From: GCA-016700035 sp964646575
GTDB taxonomy: Bacteria > Patescibacteriota > Saccharimonadia > CAILAD01 > GCA-016700035
NCBI GenBank assembly: GCA_964646575.1
Contig: CAZYFT010000014.1
Span: 1-17,385, forward strand
DNA: 17,385 nt
Direction: 5' to 3'
A program made the translations under genes and the position numbers. Every line of letters starts with the position of its first letter. The first letter of the stretch is position 1. The notes under the pieces are model-generated. The model did no database searches and had not been told where the DNA came from. It saw only the letters and a list, made by a program, of their open reading frames with translations. Below, piece by piece: positions 1 to 7,076 of this stretch.

Positions 1-454
1 TATCACTCAAACCCACAATCAGCAGCAGAATACTACTATTATACAATAACTCCACACCAATTCGAACAGCCGCATGACCAATCTGCACTGCTAACACCTC
101 GGCCGGCAATGTTGCGTAGAGAAAAATGTTAAAAATTATCGTAGCGCTCATTATCAGTGCTAACTGAAAAGACCACTTATTTGCATCTCGCCCCTCCCGA
201 AACACTAACCTCGAGGCCAGCATCACAAGAAATAGGCCAAGCAGCGTCAGGCCAGTAGGCAACACACTCCCAACCTCCAAAATCGCACCCATTAGCACAA
301 TCAATAGCGTCATCGAAACATAATCCAGCTTGGGCGCATACCAAACTACAAAAATAAGTGCCAGATTTGGAATTACCCAGCTAGAACCGGCTGCGTGCAA
401 TCCAACCTGCAGCAAGCTGATGAGAATTGCCAGTACTGCAATGCGTGGCCTCAA
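1..454 (-). CDS. mreD: MreD-like rod-shape membrane protein (C-terminus cut by window edge)
   Basis: Translation of the minus strand from 454 gives about 151 residues with several hydrophobic segments, typical of the small integral membrane protein MreD. It begins LRPRIAVLAILISLLQ, and the middle holds a Gly/Leu-rich helix with PTGLTLLG. In the family it joins MreB and MreC in the elongation complex that positions peptidoglycan synthesis. The start is a TTG at 454-452. An in-frame TAA lies just upstream at 469-467 and no ATG or GTG falls between, so TTG is the first possible start. The sequence AAAGGGG in the mreC tail is a good ribosome binding site, and only 4 nt separate the genes, implying coupled translation. 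Identity rests on hydrophobic profile and position after mreB-mreC, since MreD is poorly conserved. The end of the protein lies outside the window. Confidence 0.8.
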   Translation of the reverse strand, partial: MRPRIAVLAILISLLQVGLHAAGSSWVIPNLALIFVVWYAPKLDYVSMTLLIVLMGAILEVGSVLPTGLTLLGLFLVMLASRLVFREGRDANKWSFQLALIMSATIIFNIFLYATLPAEVLAVQIGHAAVRIGVELLYNSSILLLIVGLSD

Positions 455-458
455 GTAA

Positions 459-1262
459 CTACCCCTTTACCACAAACACAAGTTCCAGGCGCTGAGTATC
501 GACAAGCGGCTTCACGTTTGCCGCCTGAAATATTTCATTATCACTTCTATCAATTGACTCAATTGTGCCGATAGGTAAGCCTTTAGGAACCCGATCACTT
601 CCGGCACTCATAACATACTCACCCACATCAATCACTTCATTCTGGGCAATTTGCTCCATTCTGAGCCCACTCCCAAGCTGGCCGCGTACGATTCCTTTAG
701 CCCTACCGTTTTGGGTCATCGCCAAAATACGGAACTCCGGATCACTCACCAAAAAAACGTCACTCGATTTATCGTGCACACGCTCAATTTTGCCAATGAT
801 CGCCCCTGAGCTCACGACCGCCATTCCCTCTTCTACGCCGTCTGACTTACCTACGTCAATCGTGATATTGCGCCGAACATTATCGGCACTATACGCCACA
901 ACTCGCGCGCCAACCAAATCAAGCTTTTGCTCGTCAGAAAAATTTAGCTGCGCCCTCAGCAGTGCGTTCTCTTTTTCCAACTCTTTCAACTTAACAAGCT
1001 CTGCATCTTTTTCACTTACTCGACGCTGCAAATCAATGTTTTCTTGGCTCAACCGCCCAAGCGAACCAAGAGTTGCGATGCTATTTCCGGTCCACCGGCC
1101 CACACCTGCGAATGTATTTGTTATTGGCTGAGTGAGCGCATCAACAACGATACGAAATGGACGCCATAAACCAAGCAACTGAAACAGCAGTACGCCCGAA
1201 ATAATTATGAGCGAAATAATTATGGCTATTCGTGAACGAGAATGCGGTTTAGAGCGCTGCAT
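459..1262 (-). CDS. mreC: Rod shape-determining protein MreC
   Basis: A 267-residue bitopic membrane protein. The basic N-terminus (residues 1-11) is followed by one transmembrane helix (about 11-31) and a charged heptad-rich coiled coil (about 70-107). The extracytoplasmic beta domain (about 115-265) includes the GKSDGVEEGMAVVS and GIVRGQLGSGL stretches typical of MreC. In the family it dimerises through the coiled coil and links cytoplasmic MreB filaments to the PBP2/RodA wall synthase. Length is normal. It lies 17 nt after mreB and 4 nt before the mreD start, forming the classic mreBCD cluster. ATG at 1262 is preceded by TAAGGT, a modest ribosome binding site. No key region appears to be missing. 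Confidence 0.95.
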   Translation of the reverse strand: MQRSKPHSRSRIAIIISLIIISGVLLFQLLGLWRPFRIVVDALTQPITNTFAGVGRWTGNSIATLGSLGRLSQENIDLQRRVSEKDAELVKLKELEKENALLRAQLNFSDEQKLDLVGARVVAYSADNVRRNITIDVGKSDGVEEGMAVVSSGAIIGKIERVHDKSSDVFLVSDPEFRILAMTQNGRAKGIVRGQLGSGLRMEQIAQNEVIDVGEYVMSAGSDRVPKGLPIGTIESIDRSDNEIFQAANVKPLVDTQRLELVFVVKG

Positions 1263-1279
1263 ATACCTTAGAGTCTACC

Positions 1280-2350
1280 TCAGCGCGGAGTTTTTTCGTA
1301 CTGTGTTGAGACTAGAACGTCCTTTAAGGTATCAATATCTTCAAGTACAGCGCCAGTTCCACGAGCCACTGCCGTTAAAGGATCTTCCACGATGACCACT
1401 GGCATTTTAGTTTGCTGTGTTAAGAGCTCATCAAGTCCACGCAACAACGCACCCCCACCCGCCAGATGAATTCCTCGATCCATTATGTCGGCAATCAATT
1501 CCGGAGGTGTTTCTTCGATAGTATCCTTTACTGCATTCACGATAGCTCGGACTGATTTCGAAAGTGCCGTACGGACTTGATCGGAGTTAATAATTACTTC
1601 CTTCGGTAGACCGGTCACAACATCACGGCCACGTATCGGCGCTTCGAGTACATGCTCCAGCTCACAGGCCGAGCCGACCGAAAGCTTAATCGCTTCAGCC
1701 GTGCGCTCACCAACCTGTAGGTTAAACTCTTCTTTCGCAAAGGCGATAATATCTTCCGTGAGCTCATCACCAGCAATACGAATTGAACGTGAAGCTACGA
1801 TTCCACCTAGAGAGATAACCGCTACTTCGCTCGTACCGCCACCGATATCAACAATCATTGAGCCCGCAGCATCGTTAATCGGCAACTCCGCACCTACCGC
1901 GGCTGCCATCGGCTCCTCAATAAGATAAGCTGAACGCGCACCGGCATTTGTAGCCGCATCTTCTACGGCCCGCTTCTCTACTTCCGTTACGCCCGACGGA
2001 ATACCAATCACTACACGGGGGCGCGGGACCAATGCAAAGTGCGCCTTATGCACTTTATCAATAAAATATTTCAACATCTGCTCGGTCACTTCAAAATCCG
2101 AAACAACGCCATCAACAAGCGGTCGAGAGGCTACGATGTTTGCTGGCGTTTTACCGACCATGCGCTTTGCCTCATCACCAATCGCCAAAATCTGCCGAGT
2201 CTTGTTATTAATCGCCACCACACTTGGTTCATCAATAATAATACCCTTGCCGCGCAGGTACACTAATGTATTGGCCGTCCCCAAATCGATGCCAATATCG
2301 TGAGACAGCCGCCCGATAAATTCTGGTAGACGGACTCTTGGAAATTTCAT
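1280..2350 (-). CDS. mreB: Actin-like cell shape protein MreB
   Basis: A 356-residue bacterial actin. The phosphate-1 loop DIGIDLGTANTLVYL is near residue 18, GIPSGVTEVEKRAV near 115, the phosphate-2 loop DIGGGTSEVAVIS near 168, and the adenosine-binding GGGALLRGL near 298. The N-terminus (MKFPRVRLPEF) is short and slightly amphipathic, as in membrane-binding MreBs. It polymerises with ATP on the inner membrane and guides lateral wall synthesis. ATG at 2350 has AGAGGT 2-7 nt upstream. The stop is TGA, so TGA is not reassigned here. It is followed by mreC. The 63 nt between it and the upstream protease gene show no clear terminator, so co-transcription is likely. Its presence implies a rod-like or elongating growth mode, or wall-synthesis organisation in a tiny cell. 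Confidence 0.98.
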   Translation of the reverse strand: MKFPRVRLPEFIGRLSHDIGIDLGTANTLVYLRGKGIIIDEPSVVAINNKTRQILAIGDEAKRMVGKTPANIVASRPLVDGVVSDFEVTEQMLKYFIDKVHKAHFALVPRPRVVIGIPSGVTEVEKRAVEDAATNAGARSAYLIEEPMAAAVGAELPINDAAGSMIVDIGGGTSEVAVISLGGIVASRSIRIAGDELTEDIIAFAKEEFNLQVGERTAEAIKLSVGSACELEHVLEAPIRGRDVVTGLPKEVIINSDQVRTALSKSVRAIVNAVKDTIEETPPELIADIMDRGIHLAGGGALLRGLDELLTQQTKMPVVIVEDPLTAVARGTGAVLEDIDTLKDVLVSTQYEKTPR

Positions 2351-2413
2351 TACCTCTAGTTTATCAGGAGTGTCTACCTGGTACTAGGGCAATCCCAGCC
2401 TAAACTGCACATA

Positions 2414-3154
2414 CTAGTTTTGACTCAAAAGCCAGAAAGCAACTAGGTTATTTAAAAAATGCACCAGCATACCTGGGTAAATACTGCCGGAACGGACGTA
2501 GAGCCAACTGAGCATACAGCCTAGTACGAACGTATAAATACCAACATTTACCTGGCCATGCAATACAGCAAATGCCAACGACGAAGTGACGGCCGCCAAC
2601 CAAACCGGCCAACGCTTAGCAAGCCCAGCAAACAAAACTCCACGAAACAACAACTCTTCGATAATCGGTGCAATAACTACAGCACTCACAGCCGCCAACC
2701 AATATCCCCAGCCGCTGCGCCCAAACTCAAAGACAGCTTGCTGCTCCTCGGTATCGACCGACGGCAACAAAACACTCACCAAGGCAAATACTCCTATGAT
2801 GATTACAATTTGCGCAAAATACAGACCAAAGGCTGCCAGATACCAGCTGTCGGTCGCCCGCCTTAAACCAAGCCCCACCTTGCCAGCATGGCGTTTACGC
2901 ACGAGCCACAACAGCACACCAATTTCTATCATAAGTGTCAATACGTACTGCAAGGCCAGAGCTGCAGGTGTTTCCCCTAAGATACTTTGCGCCCAACCGG
3001 GCAACAAGCCAAAACTCCCCCAAAACGAAATACTCAGGTACACCAACATTGGTAATAGTAGTGGAAGAAACAGGGCAGCGGCTGCGTCTTTCAGCCCAAA
3101 CGGTACTGCTTTACGCCAAGCAGCAAGCTGAGACGATGCCAAACGTAGCCGCAT
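2414..3154 (-). CDS. CPBP-family intramembrane glutamic protease
   Basis: A 246-residue polytopic membrane protein with about seven hydrophobic segments. All three CPBP (Abi/CAAX protease-like) motifs are visible: EELLFRG with E166, E167 and R171; FAVLHG ending in H199; and HFLNN with H232 and N236. In the family these line an intramembrane active site, as in Rce1, and members act in protein maturation, bacteriocin immunity or unknown processes. The substrate cannot be told from sequence. The gene starts at ATG 3154 with AGAGGG 5 nt upstream, overlapping the region just after the rseP stop, so it is translated directly behind another membrane protease. Co-operonic position with rseP suggests, but does not prove, a shared role in membrane-protein turnover. 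Confidence 0.9.
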   Translation of the reverse strand: MRLRLASSQLAAWRKAVPFGLKDAAAALFLPLLLPMLVYLSISFWGSFGLLPGWAQSILGETPAALALQYVLTLMIEIGVLLWLVRKRHAGKVGLGLRRATDSWYLAAFGLYFAQIVIIIGVFALVSVLLPSVDTEEQQAVFEFGRSGWGYWLAAVSAVVIAPIIEELLFRGVLFAGLAKRWPVWLAAVTSSLAFAVLHGQVNVGIYTFVLGCMLSWLYVRSGSIYPGMLVHFLNNLVAFWLLSQN

Positions 3155-3163
3155 AATCGCCCT

Positions 3164-4243
3164 CTAGAAAAATCTCGTTACGTCAGAAATCGCAATAATA
3201 ATACCGAAGGCGATAAGTGCCACAAAGCCTGCTAGATGCACCCAACCTTCTTGTTTCTCGCTAATCGGCAGCCCAATGCGCCGCAACACTAAGAGGAATA
3301 AGCGACCACCATCTAGAGCGGGTAGCGGCAAAGCGTTGATAACCGCCAACGAAAGAGAAATAGAGGCAATGAGCACCAAGACATAATCAAAACCAAATTT
3401 CATAACTTGCCCAAATACTGCCGTTACACCCACCGGCCCGGTCACAGTTTCAGCTACCGTAAAGCGTGAAACGAGGGTCCAAATCGCCCCCAAAAATGCC
3501 CCGATGGTTGCCACTAGTGATTGCCACATCAGCCCAATGGCCGCAAATGGCGCAGCGTACCAAGTGTACTTCTCCTTGGTTTGGGGTAGCGCGACAACAC
3601 CTAACACGCCTTTTTCTGGATCGGCGCCAAGTGTCACTTCCCGGGTTTTTTCTTCGCTCCCCTGAATAAATACTACTGTTGCTTTCTGCCCCTTAATTTC
3701 ACCCGTGTAAGTTTTGAGCTCTGACTCATTCGCAAACGTCTTTCCGTTGAGCGATACCAATGTATCACCTGTGCTCAACCCAGCAGCTTCGGCCGCAGAT
3801 CCCTCGCCAACCTGAAAGACCACCAACTTTGGTGCTTCGGCCTGTATTGGCTGAACGAATCCGGCGCTCGGCATCTTAAACGGAAAAATTTGCGGAATAC
3901 CCGTAGCGGCCAGCCACACAAAAATCACATAGGCAATAAGGGCATTCATAGCAACACCGGCCATCAAAACTTTAGTTTTCACCCACAAAGACTTTGAGGC
4001 AAAGCTCTTTGGCCCCTTAGATTCATTATCTTCACCTTCAAGACGAACAAACCCACCTAATGGCAAGAGATTAATCGTATAGAGCGTGTCGCCCTTCTTC
4101 TTGCCCCAGAGCTTCGGCGGAAAACCAATACCAAACTCATGCACACGAATGCCGTTACGACGCGCCACAATAAAGTGACCCCACTCATGCGCAATGACGA
4201 GCGCCGAGAAAATAAAGAGTACTAGAATAATAATTAGTATCAT
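3164..4243 (-). CDS. rseP: RseP-like site-2 zinc metalloprotease (M50) with one PDZ domain
   Basis: A 359-residue membrane protease. The zinc site is HEWGH (H19, E20, H23) in the first helix, and the second metal motif is NALPLPALDGGR (residues 303-314, D311 as ligand). A single PDZ domain spans about residues 135-205, including GEGSAAEAAGLSTGD. Enterobacterial RseP has about 450 residues and two PDZ domains, so this is the shorter one-PDZ form common outside Gammaproteobacteria. The family cleaves transmembrane segments, such as anti-sigma factors or signal-peptide remnants. Here it follows frr by 49 nt. A TATACT box 8 nt before ATG 4243 could give it a private promoter, although a GAGAG sequence also lies there as a weak ribosome site. 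Confidence 0.95.
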   Translation of the reverse strand: MILIIILVLFIFSALVIAHEWGHFIVARRNGIRVHEFGIGFPPKLWGKKKGDTLYTINLLPLGGFVRLEGEDNESKGPKSFASKSLWVKTKVLMAGVAMNALIAYVIFVWLAATGIPQIFPFKMPSAGFVQPIQAEAPKLVVFQVGEGSAAEAAGLSTGDTLVSLNGKTFANESELKTYTGEIKGQKATVVFIQGSEEKTREVTLGADPEKGVLGVVALPQTKEKYTWYAAPFAAIGLMWQSLVATIGAFLGAIWTLVSRFTVAETVTGPVGVTAVFGQVMKFGFDYVLVLIASISLSLAVINALPLPALDGGRLFLLVLRRIGLPISEKQEGWVHLAGFVALIAFGIIIAISDVTRFF

Positions 4244-4251
4244 TACTCTCT

Positions 4252-4257
4252 AGTATA
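4252..4257 (-). promoter_or_regulatory. Possible -10 box of rseP
   Basis: Minus strand TATACT ends 8 nt before ATG 4243. A weak GAGAG site also lies in the gap, so either a leaderless or an internal operon reading is possible. Confidence 0.35.
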
Positions 4258-4292
4258 GACGATTTTTGCTGAGAATAGACTGTAGTTTTGCG

Positions 4293-4850
4293 CTAAACCG
4301 TAAGCACTTCTTGCTTTTTGGTTTCAAAAATCTGCTGCGCCTTGCTTTGATATTCGCGGGTCATCTCATCAAGAGCTTTTTCAGTCTTAAAGTACTCATC
4401 TTCAGGCATTGAACCATTTTCTTTACCGGCTTTGGCTTTTTTGAGTCCATCATGACGAGCGTTGCGGAGTGTCACGTTAGCAGCTTCGAGCTTTTCAGAA
4501 AGTCCTTTGACGAGCATTTGGCGACGTTCTTCGGTCATGGCCGGAATTTGCATACGCACCATATTGCCATCAGTAGCAGGGGAGAGACCCAATGAAGAAT
4601 CATCCCGAATCGCCTTCTCTACGGCGCTAACCAGTGACTGATCCCATACTTGCACCTGGAGCGTGCGGACATCCGGAGTGGAAATAGTTCCCACTTGCTT
4701 CATGGTCATTTCCTGCCCATAGGCATCCACTTTCACGCCTTCAATCAAGCTCGTATTTGCCCGTCCAGCCTGCACGCCGTCCAGCTCAGTCTGAAAATAT
4801 TCCAAACCACGCTTCATAGCGTCTTCTGTGTTCTTCAAAATTTCTTGCAT
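4293..4850 (-). CDS. frr: Ribosome recycling factor
   Basis: A 185-residue protein, exactly the usual length. The family signature DGVQAGRANTSLIEGVKVD is near residues 24-42, TISTPDVRTLQVQVWD near 55-70, and IPAMTEERRQMLVK near 102-115. It forms the three-helix bundle plus small beta domain that, with EF-G, splits post-termination ribosomes. It lies 31 nt downstream of tsf. In many bacteria pyrH sits between tsf and frr, but here it is absent. No Shine-Dalgarno is seen before ATG 4850. Instead TACAAT stands exactly 6 nt upstream, the arrangement of a leaderless transcript. Confidence 0.98.
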   Translation of the reverse strand: MQEILKNTEDAMKRGLEYFQTELDGVQAGRANTSLIEGVKVDAYGQEMTMKQVGTISTPDVRTLQVQVWDQSLVSAVEKAIRDDSSLGLSPATDGNMVRMQIPAMTEERRQMLVKGLSEKLEAANVTLRNARHDGLKKAKAGKENGSMPEDEYFKTEKALDEMTREYQSKAQQIFETKKQEVLTV

Positions 4851-4856
4851 ACTTCT

Positions 4857-4862
4857 ATTGTA
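4857..4862 (-). promoter_or_regulatory. -10 box of frr (leaderless arrangement)
   Basis: Minus strand TACAAT ends 6 nt before ATG 4850. There is no Shine-Dalgarno between them. The -35 is weak (TTAAGT at 17 nt). Confidence 0.5.
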
Positions 4863-4881
4863 GCCTAAATGTAAATGCTAC

Positions 4882-5472
4882 TTAAGCGCCAAGCTCTAGG
4901 CGTACAAAGCGGCGTACCACAATGTTTTCACCCAGCTTACCAATTGTGGCCTTCACGAGATCTTCAATGGTCTGCTTGTCGTCTTTGTAATATGGTTGCT
5001 CCAAAAGACAGATACCGGCCATCCACTTATCAACTTTACCTTCAACGATTTTTGCAGCGTGCTCAGCTGGCTTGCCAGATTCCTTCACTTCGTCTTCAAA
5101 AAGTGATTTTTCTTTGGCAATGACATCTTCTGGCACTTCGTCACGCTTTACATATTGTGGGTTCATCGCAGCAATGTGCAACGAAAGCTCCTCAACCAGC
5201 TCCTGAAAATCTTCAGTTTTTACGACGAAATCAGTTTCGCAGTTTACTTCTACCAACACACCAATGCGACCACCGTGCACGTAGCTACCGATCATACCAG
5301 CACTAGCTACGCGATCTGCTTTCTTATCCGCACTAGCCATACCCTTTACGCGAAGGATTTCCTGAGCTTTTTCGATGTCACCACCAGCCTCTTCCAAAGC
5401 TTCTTTGGCCTTCATCATGCCGGCGCCAGTCATTTGGCGTAGTTTTTGAATATCAGCTACTGCAATTGTCAT
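4882..5472 (-). CDS. tsf: Elongation factor Ts (short form)
   Basis: A 196-residue EF-Ts. The N-terminal UBA-like domain (residues 5-45, with LRQMTGAGMMKAKEAL) is followed by a core containing EVNCETDFVV, where the TDFV loop (residues 80-83) inserts into EF-Tu to expel GDP. E. coli EF-Ts is about 283 residues, so this is the short type with one core subdomain plus a C-terminal strand region, comparable to Thermus-type proteins. It begins 3 nt after rpsB, with GGAGG in the rpsB tail acting as a somewhat distant ribosome site. rpsB-tsf is one of the most conserved gene pairs in bacteria. Confidence 0.97.
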   Translation of the reverse strand: MTIAVADIQKLRQMTGAGMMKAKEALEEAGGDIEKAQEILRVKGMASADKKADRVASAGMIGSYVHGGRIGVLVEVNCETDFVVKTEDFQELVEELSLHIAAMNPQYVKRDEVPEDVIAKEKSLFEDEVKESGKPAEHAAKIVEGKVDKWMAGICLLEQPYYKDDKQTIEDLVKATIGKLGENIVVRRFVRLELGA

Positions 5473-5475
5473 TGT

Positions 5476-6234
5476 TTACTTATCCTCCGTATCTTGTTTC
5501 GTTTTTGCATCATACTCAGCTTTTCCTTCGGCAGCAGCGCGTGCGATACGTCCGGCCACAAGTTGAATCGAGCGAATTGCATCATCGTTAGCAGGAATAA
5601 TGTAGTCAACTGATTCTGGGTTGGCGTTGGTATCAGCCATCGCAATTACTGGAATTTTGAGTGTCTTTGCTTCTTTAATAGCAGTTTCTTCGCGCATAAC
5701 GTCTACAACAAAGATTGCGCCAGGCGTACCTTCAAGTTCTTTTACACCAAGGAACACCTTAGTAAGCTTCTCAATTTCGTTATCGATCAAGAGACGCTCT
5801 TTTTTGGTCATACGGTCGAGGCTTCCGTCTTCACGAGCTGCTTCGAGCTTTTTCAAGTGGCGAATGCGCTTGGAAATCGTCTCCCAGTTGGTCATCATGC
5901 CGCCGAGCCAACGGTGAGTTACGTAAGGCATACCGGCGCTTTTTGCAGCTTCAGTAACGATAGTCTTGGCCTGTCGCTTAGTGGCAACAAACAGTACAGA
6001 CTTACCCTGAGCAGTAAGTTGGCGCACAAACTTCTCGGCTTCTTCTAAAAGATCCTCGGTTTGTACGAGATCAATAATGTGCACACCACCACGAGCTCCG
6101 TGGATGTACTGCGCCATCTTTGGGTGCCAGCGCTCGGTACGGTGACCAAAGTGGGCTCCAGACTGTAAAAGCTCTTTTACAGCGGCAGTTTTATCTGGTT
6201 TAGCTGCGGTTGCAGCAGTTTTCTTTGTAGGCAT
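5476..6234 (-). CDS. rpsB: 30S ribosomal protein S2
   Basis: A 252-residue S2. Landmarks are LLQSGAHFGHRTERWHPKM (residues 22-40), GVHIIDLVQT, the FVATKRQAK stretch, HRWLGGMMTNW near 107-117, and IPVIAMADTNANPE. S2 sits on the back of the small subunit near the mRNA exit and is added late in assembly. The N-terminus has a 15-residue Lys/Ala/Thr-rich extension (MPTKKTAATAAKPDK). ATG 6234 is preceded by AGAAGGAAG. It is the first gene of the long minus-strand block and has its own promoter and a foldable leader, which fits autogenous control by S2 as known in Gammaproteobacteria. Confidence 0.98.
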   Translation of the reverse strand: MPTKKTAATAAKPDKTAAVKELLQSGAHFGHRTERWHPKMAQYIHGARGGVHIIDLVQTEDLLEEAEKFVRQLTAQGKSVLFVATKRQAKTIVTEAAKSAGMPYVTHRWLGGMMTNWETISKRIRHLKKLEAAREDGSLDRMTKKERLLIDNEIEKLTKVFLGVKELEGTPGAIFVVDVMREETAIKEAKTLKIPVIAMADTNANPESVDYIIPANDDAIRSIQLVAGRIARAAAEGKAEYDAKTKQDTEDK

Positions 6235-6251
6235 ACTTCCTTCTTTCGTAG

Positions 6252-6314
6252 GCAGCTTCGTCCCGAGCGGGAGGAAGATGAATGGCTTTAAAATAAGCTC
6301 ATTCGTGAAGCTGC
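6252..6314 (-). promoter_or_regulatory. Structured 5' leader of rpsB (candidate S2 autoregulatory element)
   Basis: Between the promoter and rpsB the RNA can form a three-way-junction-like fold. A perfect 8-bp closing stem pairs 6307-6314 with 6252-6259 (GCAGCTTC with GAAGCTGC). Inside it, one hairpin pairs 6295-6304 with 6280-6288 (9 bp, one bulge, 6-nt loop), and a second pairs 6269-6272 with 6261-6264 around a GCTC loop. The ribosome site follows immediately. The pairings are seen directly. Regulation by S2 is inference from the known rpsB leaders of other bacteria. Confidence 0.5.
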
Positions 6315-6340
6315 TGTAACATTAATAACTTAGCCCGCTT

Positions 6341-6369
6341 ACTTTACCTGATTTTCAGATAAGAGTCAA
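6341..6369 (-). promoter_or_regulatory. Sigma70-type promoter of the rpsB operon
   Basis: Minus strand -35 TTGACT (6369-6364), spacer of 17, -10 TAAAGT (6346-6341). It lies directly after the stop codon of the upstream 147-codon gene and predicts a transcript start near 6334 with a leader of about 100 nt. Confidence 0.8.
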
Positions 6370-6370
6370 G

Positions 6371-6814
6371 TTAGCGTAAGAGGTCCTCTTGCTGTTGTGG
6401 AGTAAGGCTGTCCTGAGGTTGCAATGCATCGGAGGCCGAATTATCAGATCCATTCACGCCGGCACCATTTTGTACTGGCGCTCCACCAGATTGAAGTTGT
6501 TCTGGATTCGCCGAACCTTCCAGCGGAATTGCAGATGTTGGCCGGGGTGTCTCGCTAGGAGCAGCCGGGGCGCTTAGAGTACTCCAGATAGCGATTATCG
6601 CCGTAACTATGACAATTCCACCTAAAGCAATCAAAATAATTGCTCGAAAATCAGTCCGCTTCTCAGGTTGAGAGAGCATTTCTTCAGATCCGAATATGTC
6701 AGCTTCAACCGCTTCAGTCACCTCATCCTGAGTTTCCTGAGCAACCACAAGCTTTTTTTGTTGCCGCTTCTGGGCTTTTTTCTGAGAATTACGCCGTTTT
6801 TTCGCTTTCGCCAT
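6371..6814 (-). CDS. Small single-pass membrane protein with basic N-terminus, function unknown
   Basis: Not recognised. From ATG 6814 it has 147 residues. A strongly basic start (MAKAKKRRNSQKKAQKRQQK) is followed by an acidic linker (about 26-52), one transmembrane helix (about 57-78, AIILIALGGIVIVTAIIAIW) and a Pro/Ser/Gln/Asn-rich low-complexity tail to the end. By the positive-inside rule the basic end is cytoplasmic and the tail outside. A GTG four codons upstream (6826) is possible, but AGAAGGTGG spaced 8 nt before ATG 6814 supports the ATG. It is divergent from the Rpf-like gene and directly upstream of the rpsB promoter. The basic tail could contact nucleic acid, ribosomes or phospholipid, but nothing shows which. 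Confidence 0.75.
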   Translation of the reverse strand: MAKAKKRRNSQKKAQKRQQKKLVVAQETQDEVTEAVEADIFGSEEMLSQPEKRTDFRAIILIALGGIVIVTAIIAIWSTLSAPAAPSETPRPTSAIPLEGSANPEQLQSGGAPVQNGAGVNGSDNSASDALQPQDSLTPQQQEDLLR

Positions 6815-6849
6815 CTGTAAAACCACCTTCTCTATCTGTTACTCCTCCT

Positions 6850-6855
6850 AGTATA
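6850..6855 (-). promoter_or_regulatory. Possible -10 box for the 147-codon membrane protein gene
   Basis: TATACT on the minus strand, 34 nt before ATG 6814. No good -35 is present at 16-18 nt, so the call is weak. A divergent promoter lies 25 nt further away on the plus strand. Confidence 0.3.
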
Positions 6856-6879
6856 CCGAAAAAAGCCGCAAAAAAAGCC

Positions 6880-6908
6880 TTGACAAACCGCTTGTGATTT
6901 AGTAATAT
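6880..6908 (+). promoter_or_regulatory. Strong sigma70-type promoter of the Rpf-like gene
   Basis: Perfect -35 TTGACA (6880-6885), 17-nt spacer, -10 TAATAT (6903-6908). The predicted start is near 6915, leaving a leader of about 160 nt. Confidence 0.85.
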
Positions 6909-6914
6909 AGGCGA

Positions 6915-7076
6915 CGTTCCTAGAACAACGCGACTCACCCACTCGGTAGAGTCGTATTTTGTTCCAGGAGGCTTGACGCCCCTAAAACGTATGTCGTTCT
7001 CCCGTTGGACTACGAACGTACAGGTGTGAAGCGGAGGGTGGAGAGGAGTAGTTCTTCTCGGGTTTCCGAGAGGCCT
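6915..7076 (+). promoter_or_regulatory. Folded leader of the Rpf-like gene (candidate riboswitch or cis-regulator)
   Basis: Three paired regions are seen. Hairpin A pairs 6923-6928 with 6959-6964 and 6931-6936 with 6949-6954 (GAACAA/TTGTTC and CGACTC/GAGTCG), with 3 more pairs outside. Hairpin B pairs 6992-6999 with 7014-7022, with one bulge. Hairpin C pairs 7054-7061 with 7066-7073 and buries GAGAGG, the ribosome site before ATG 7077. A competing hairpin pairs 7043-7048 with 7054-7059 and would free that site. It also holds a 12-codon ATG-to-TGA frame (6991-7029) with no well-placed ribosome site. No known riboswitch class was recognised. Confidence 0.55.

Noticed and set aside
565..1131. 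188-codon plus-strand ORF across mreC
   Set aside because: It lies antisense within mreC, is Ser/Thr-rich without any fold signal, and has no ribosome site.
2586..3131. 181-codon plus-strand ORF across the CPBP gene
   Set aside because: Antisense shadow. The minus-strand frame has three conserved protease motifs.
6991..7029. 12-codon ATG frame in the Rpf leader as a coding peptide
   Set aside because: The nearest purine-rich site (6966-6971) is 19 nt away and no other support is seen. Kept only as a note in the leader entry.
6915..7076. c-di-AMP (ydaO) riboswitch
   Set aside because: The link to rpf genes is suggestive, but the leader does not show a recognisable ydaO core by eye. A covariance search is needed to decide.
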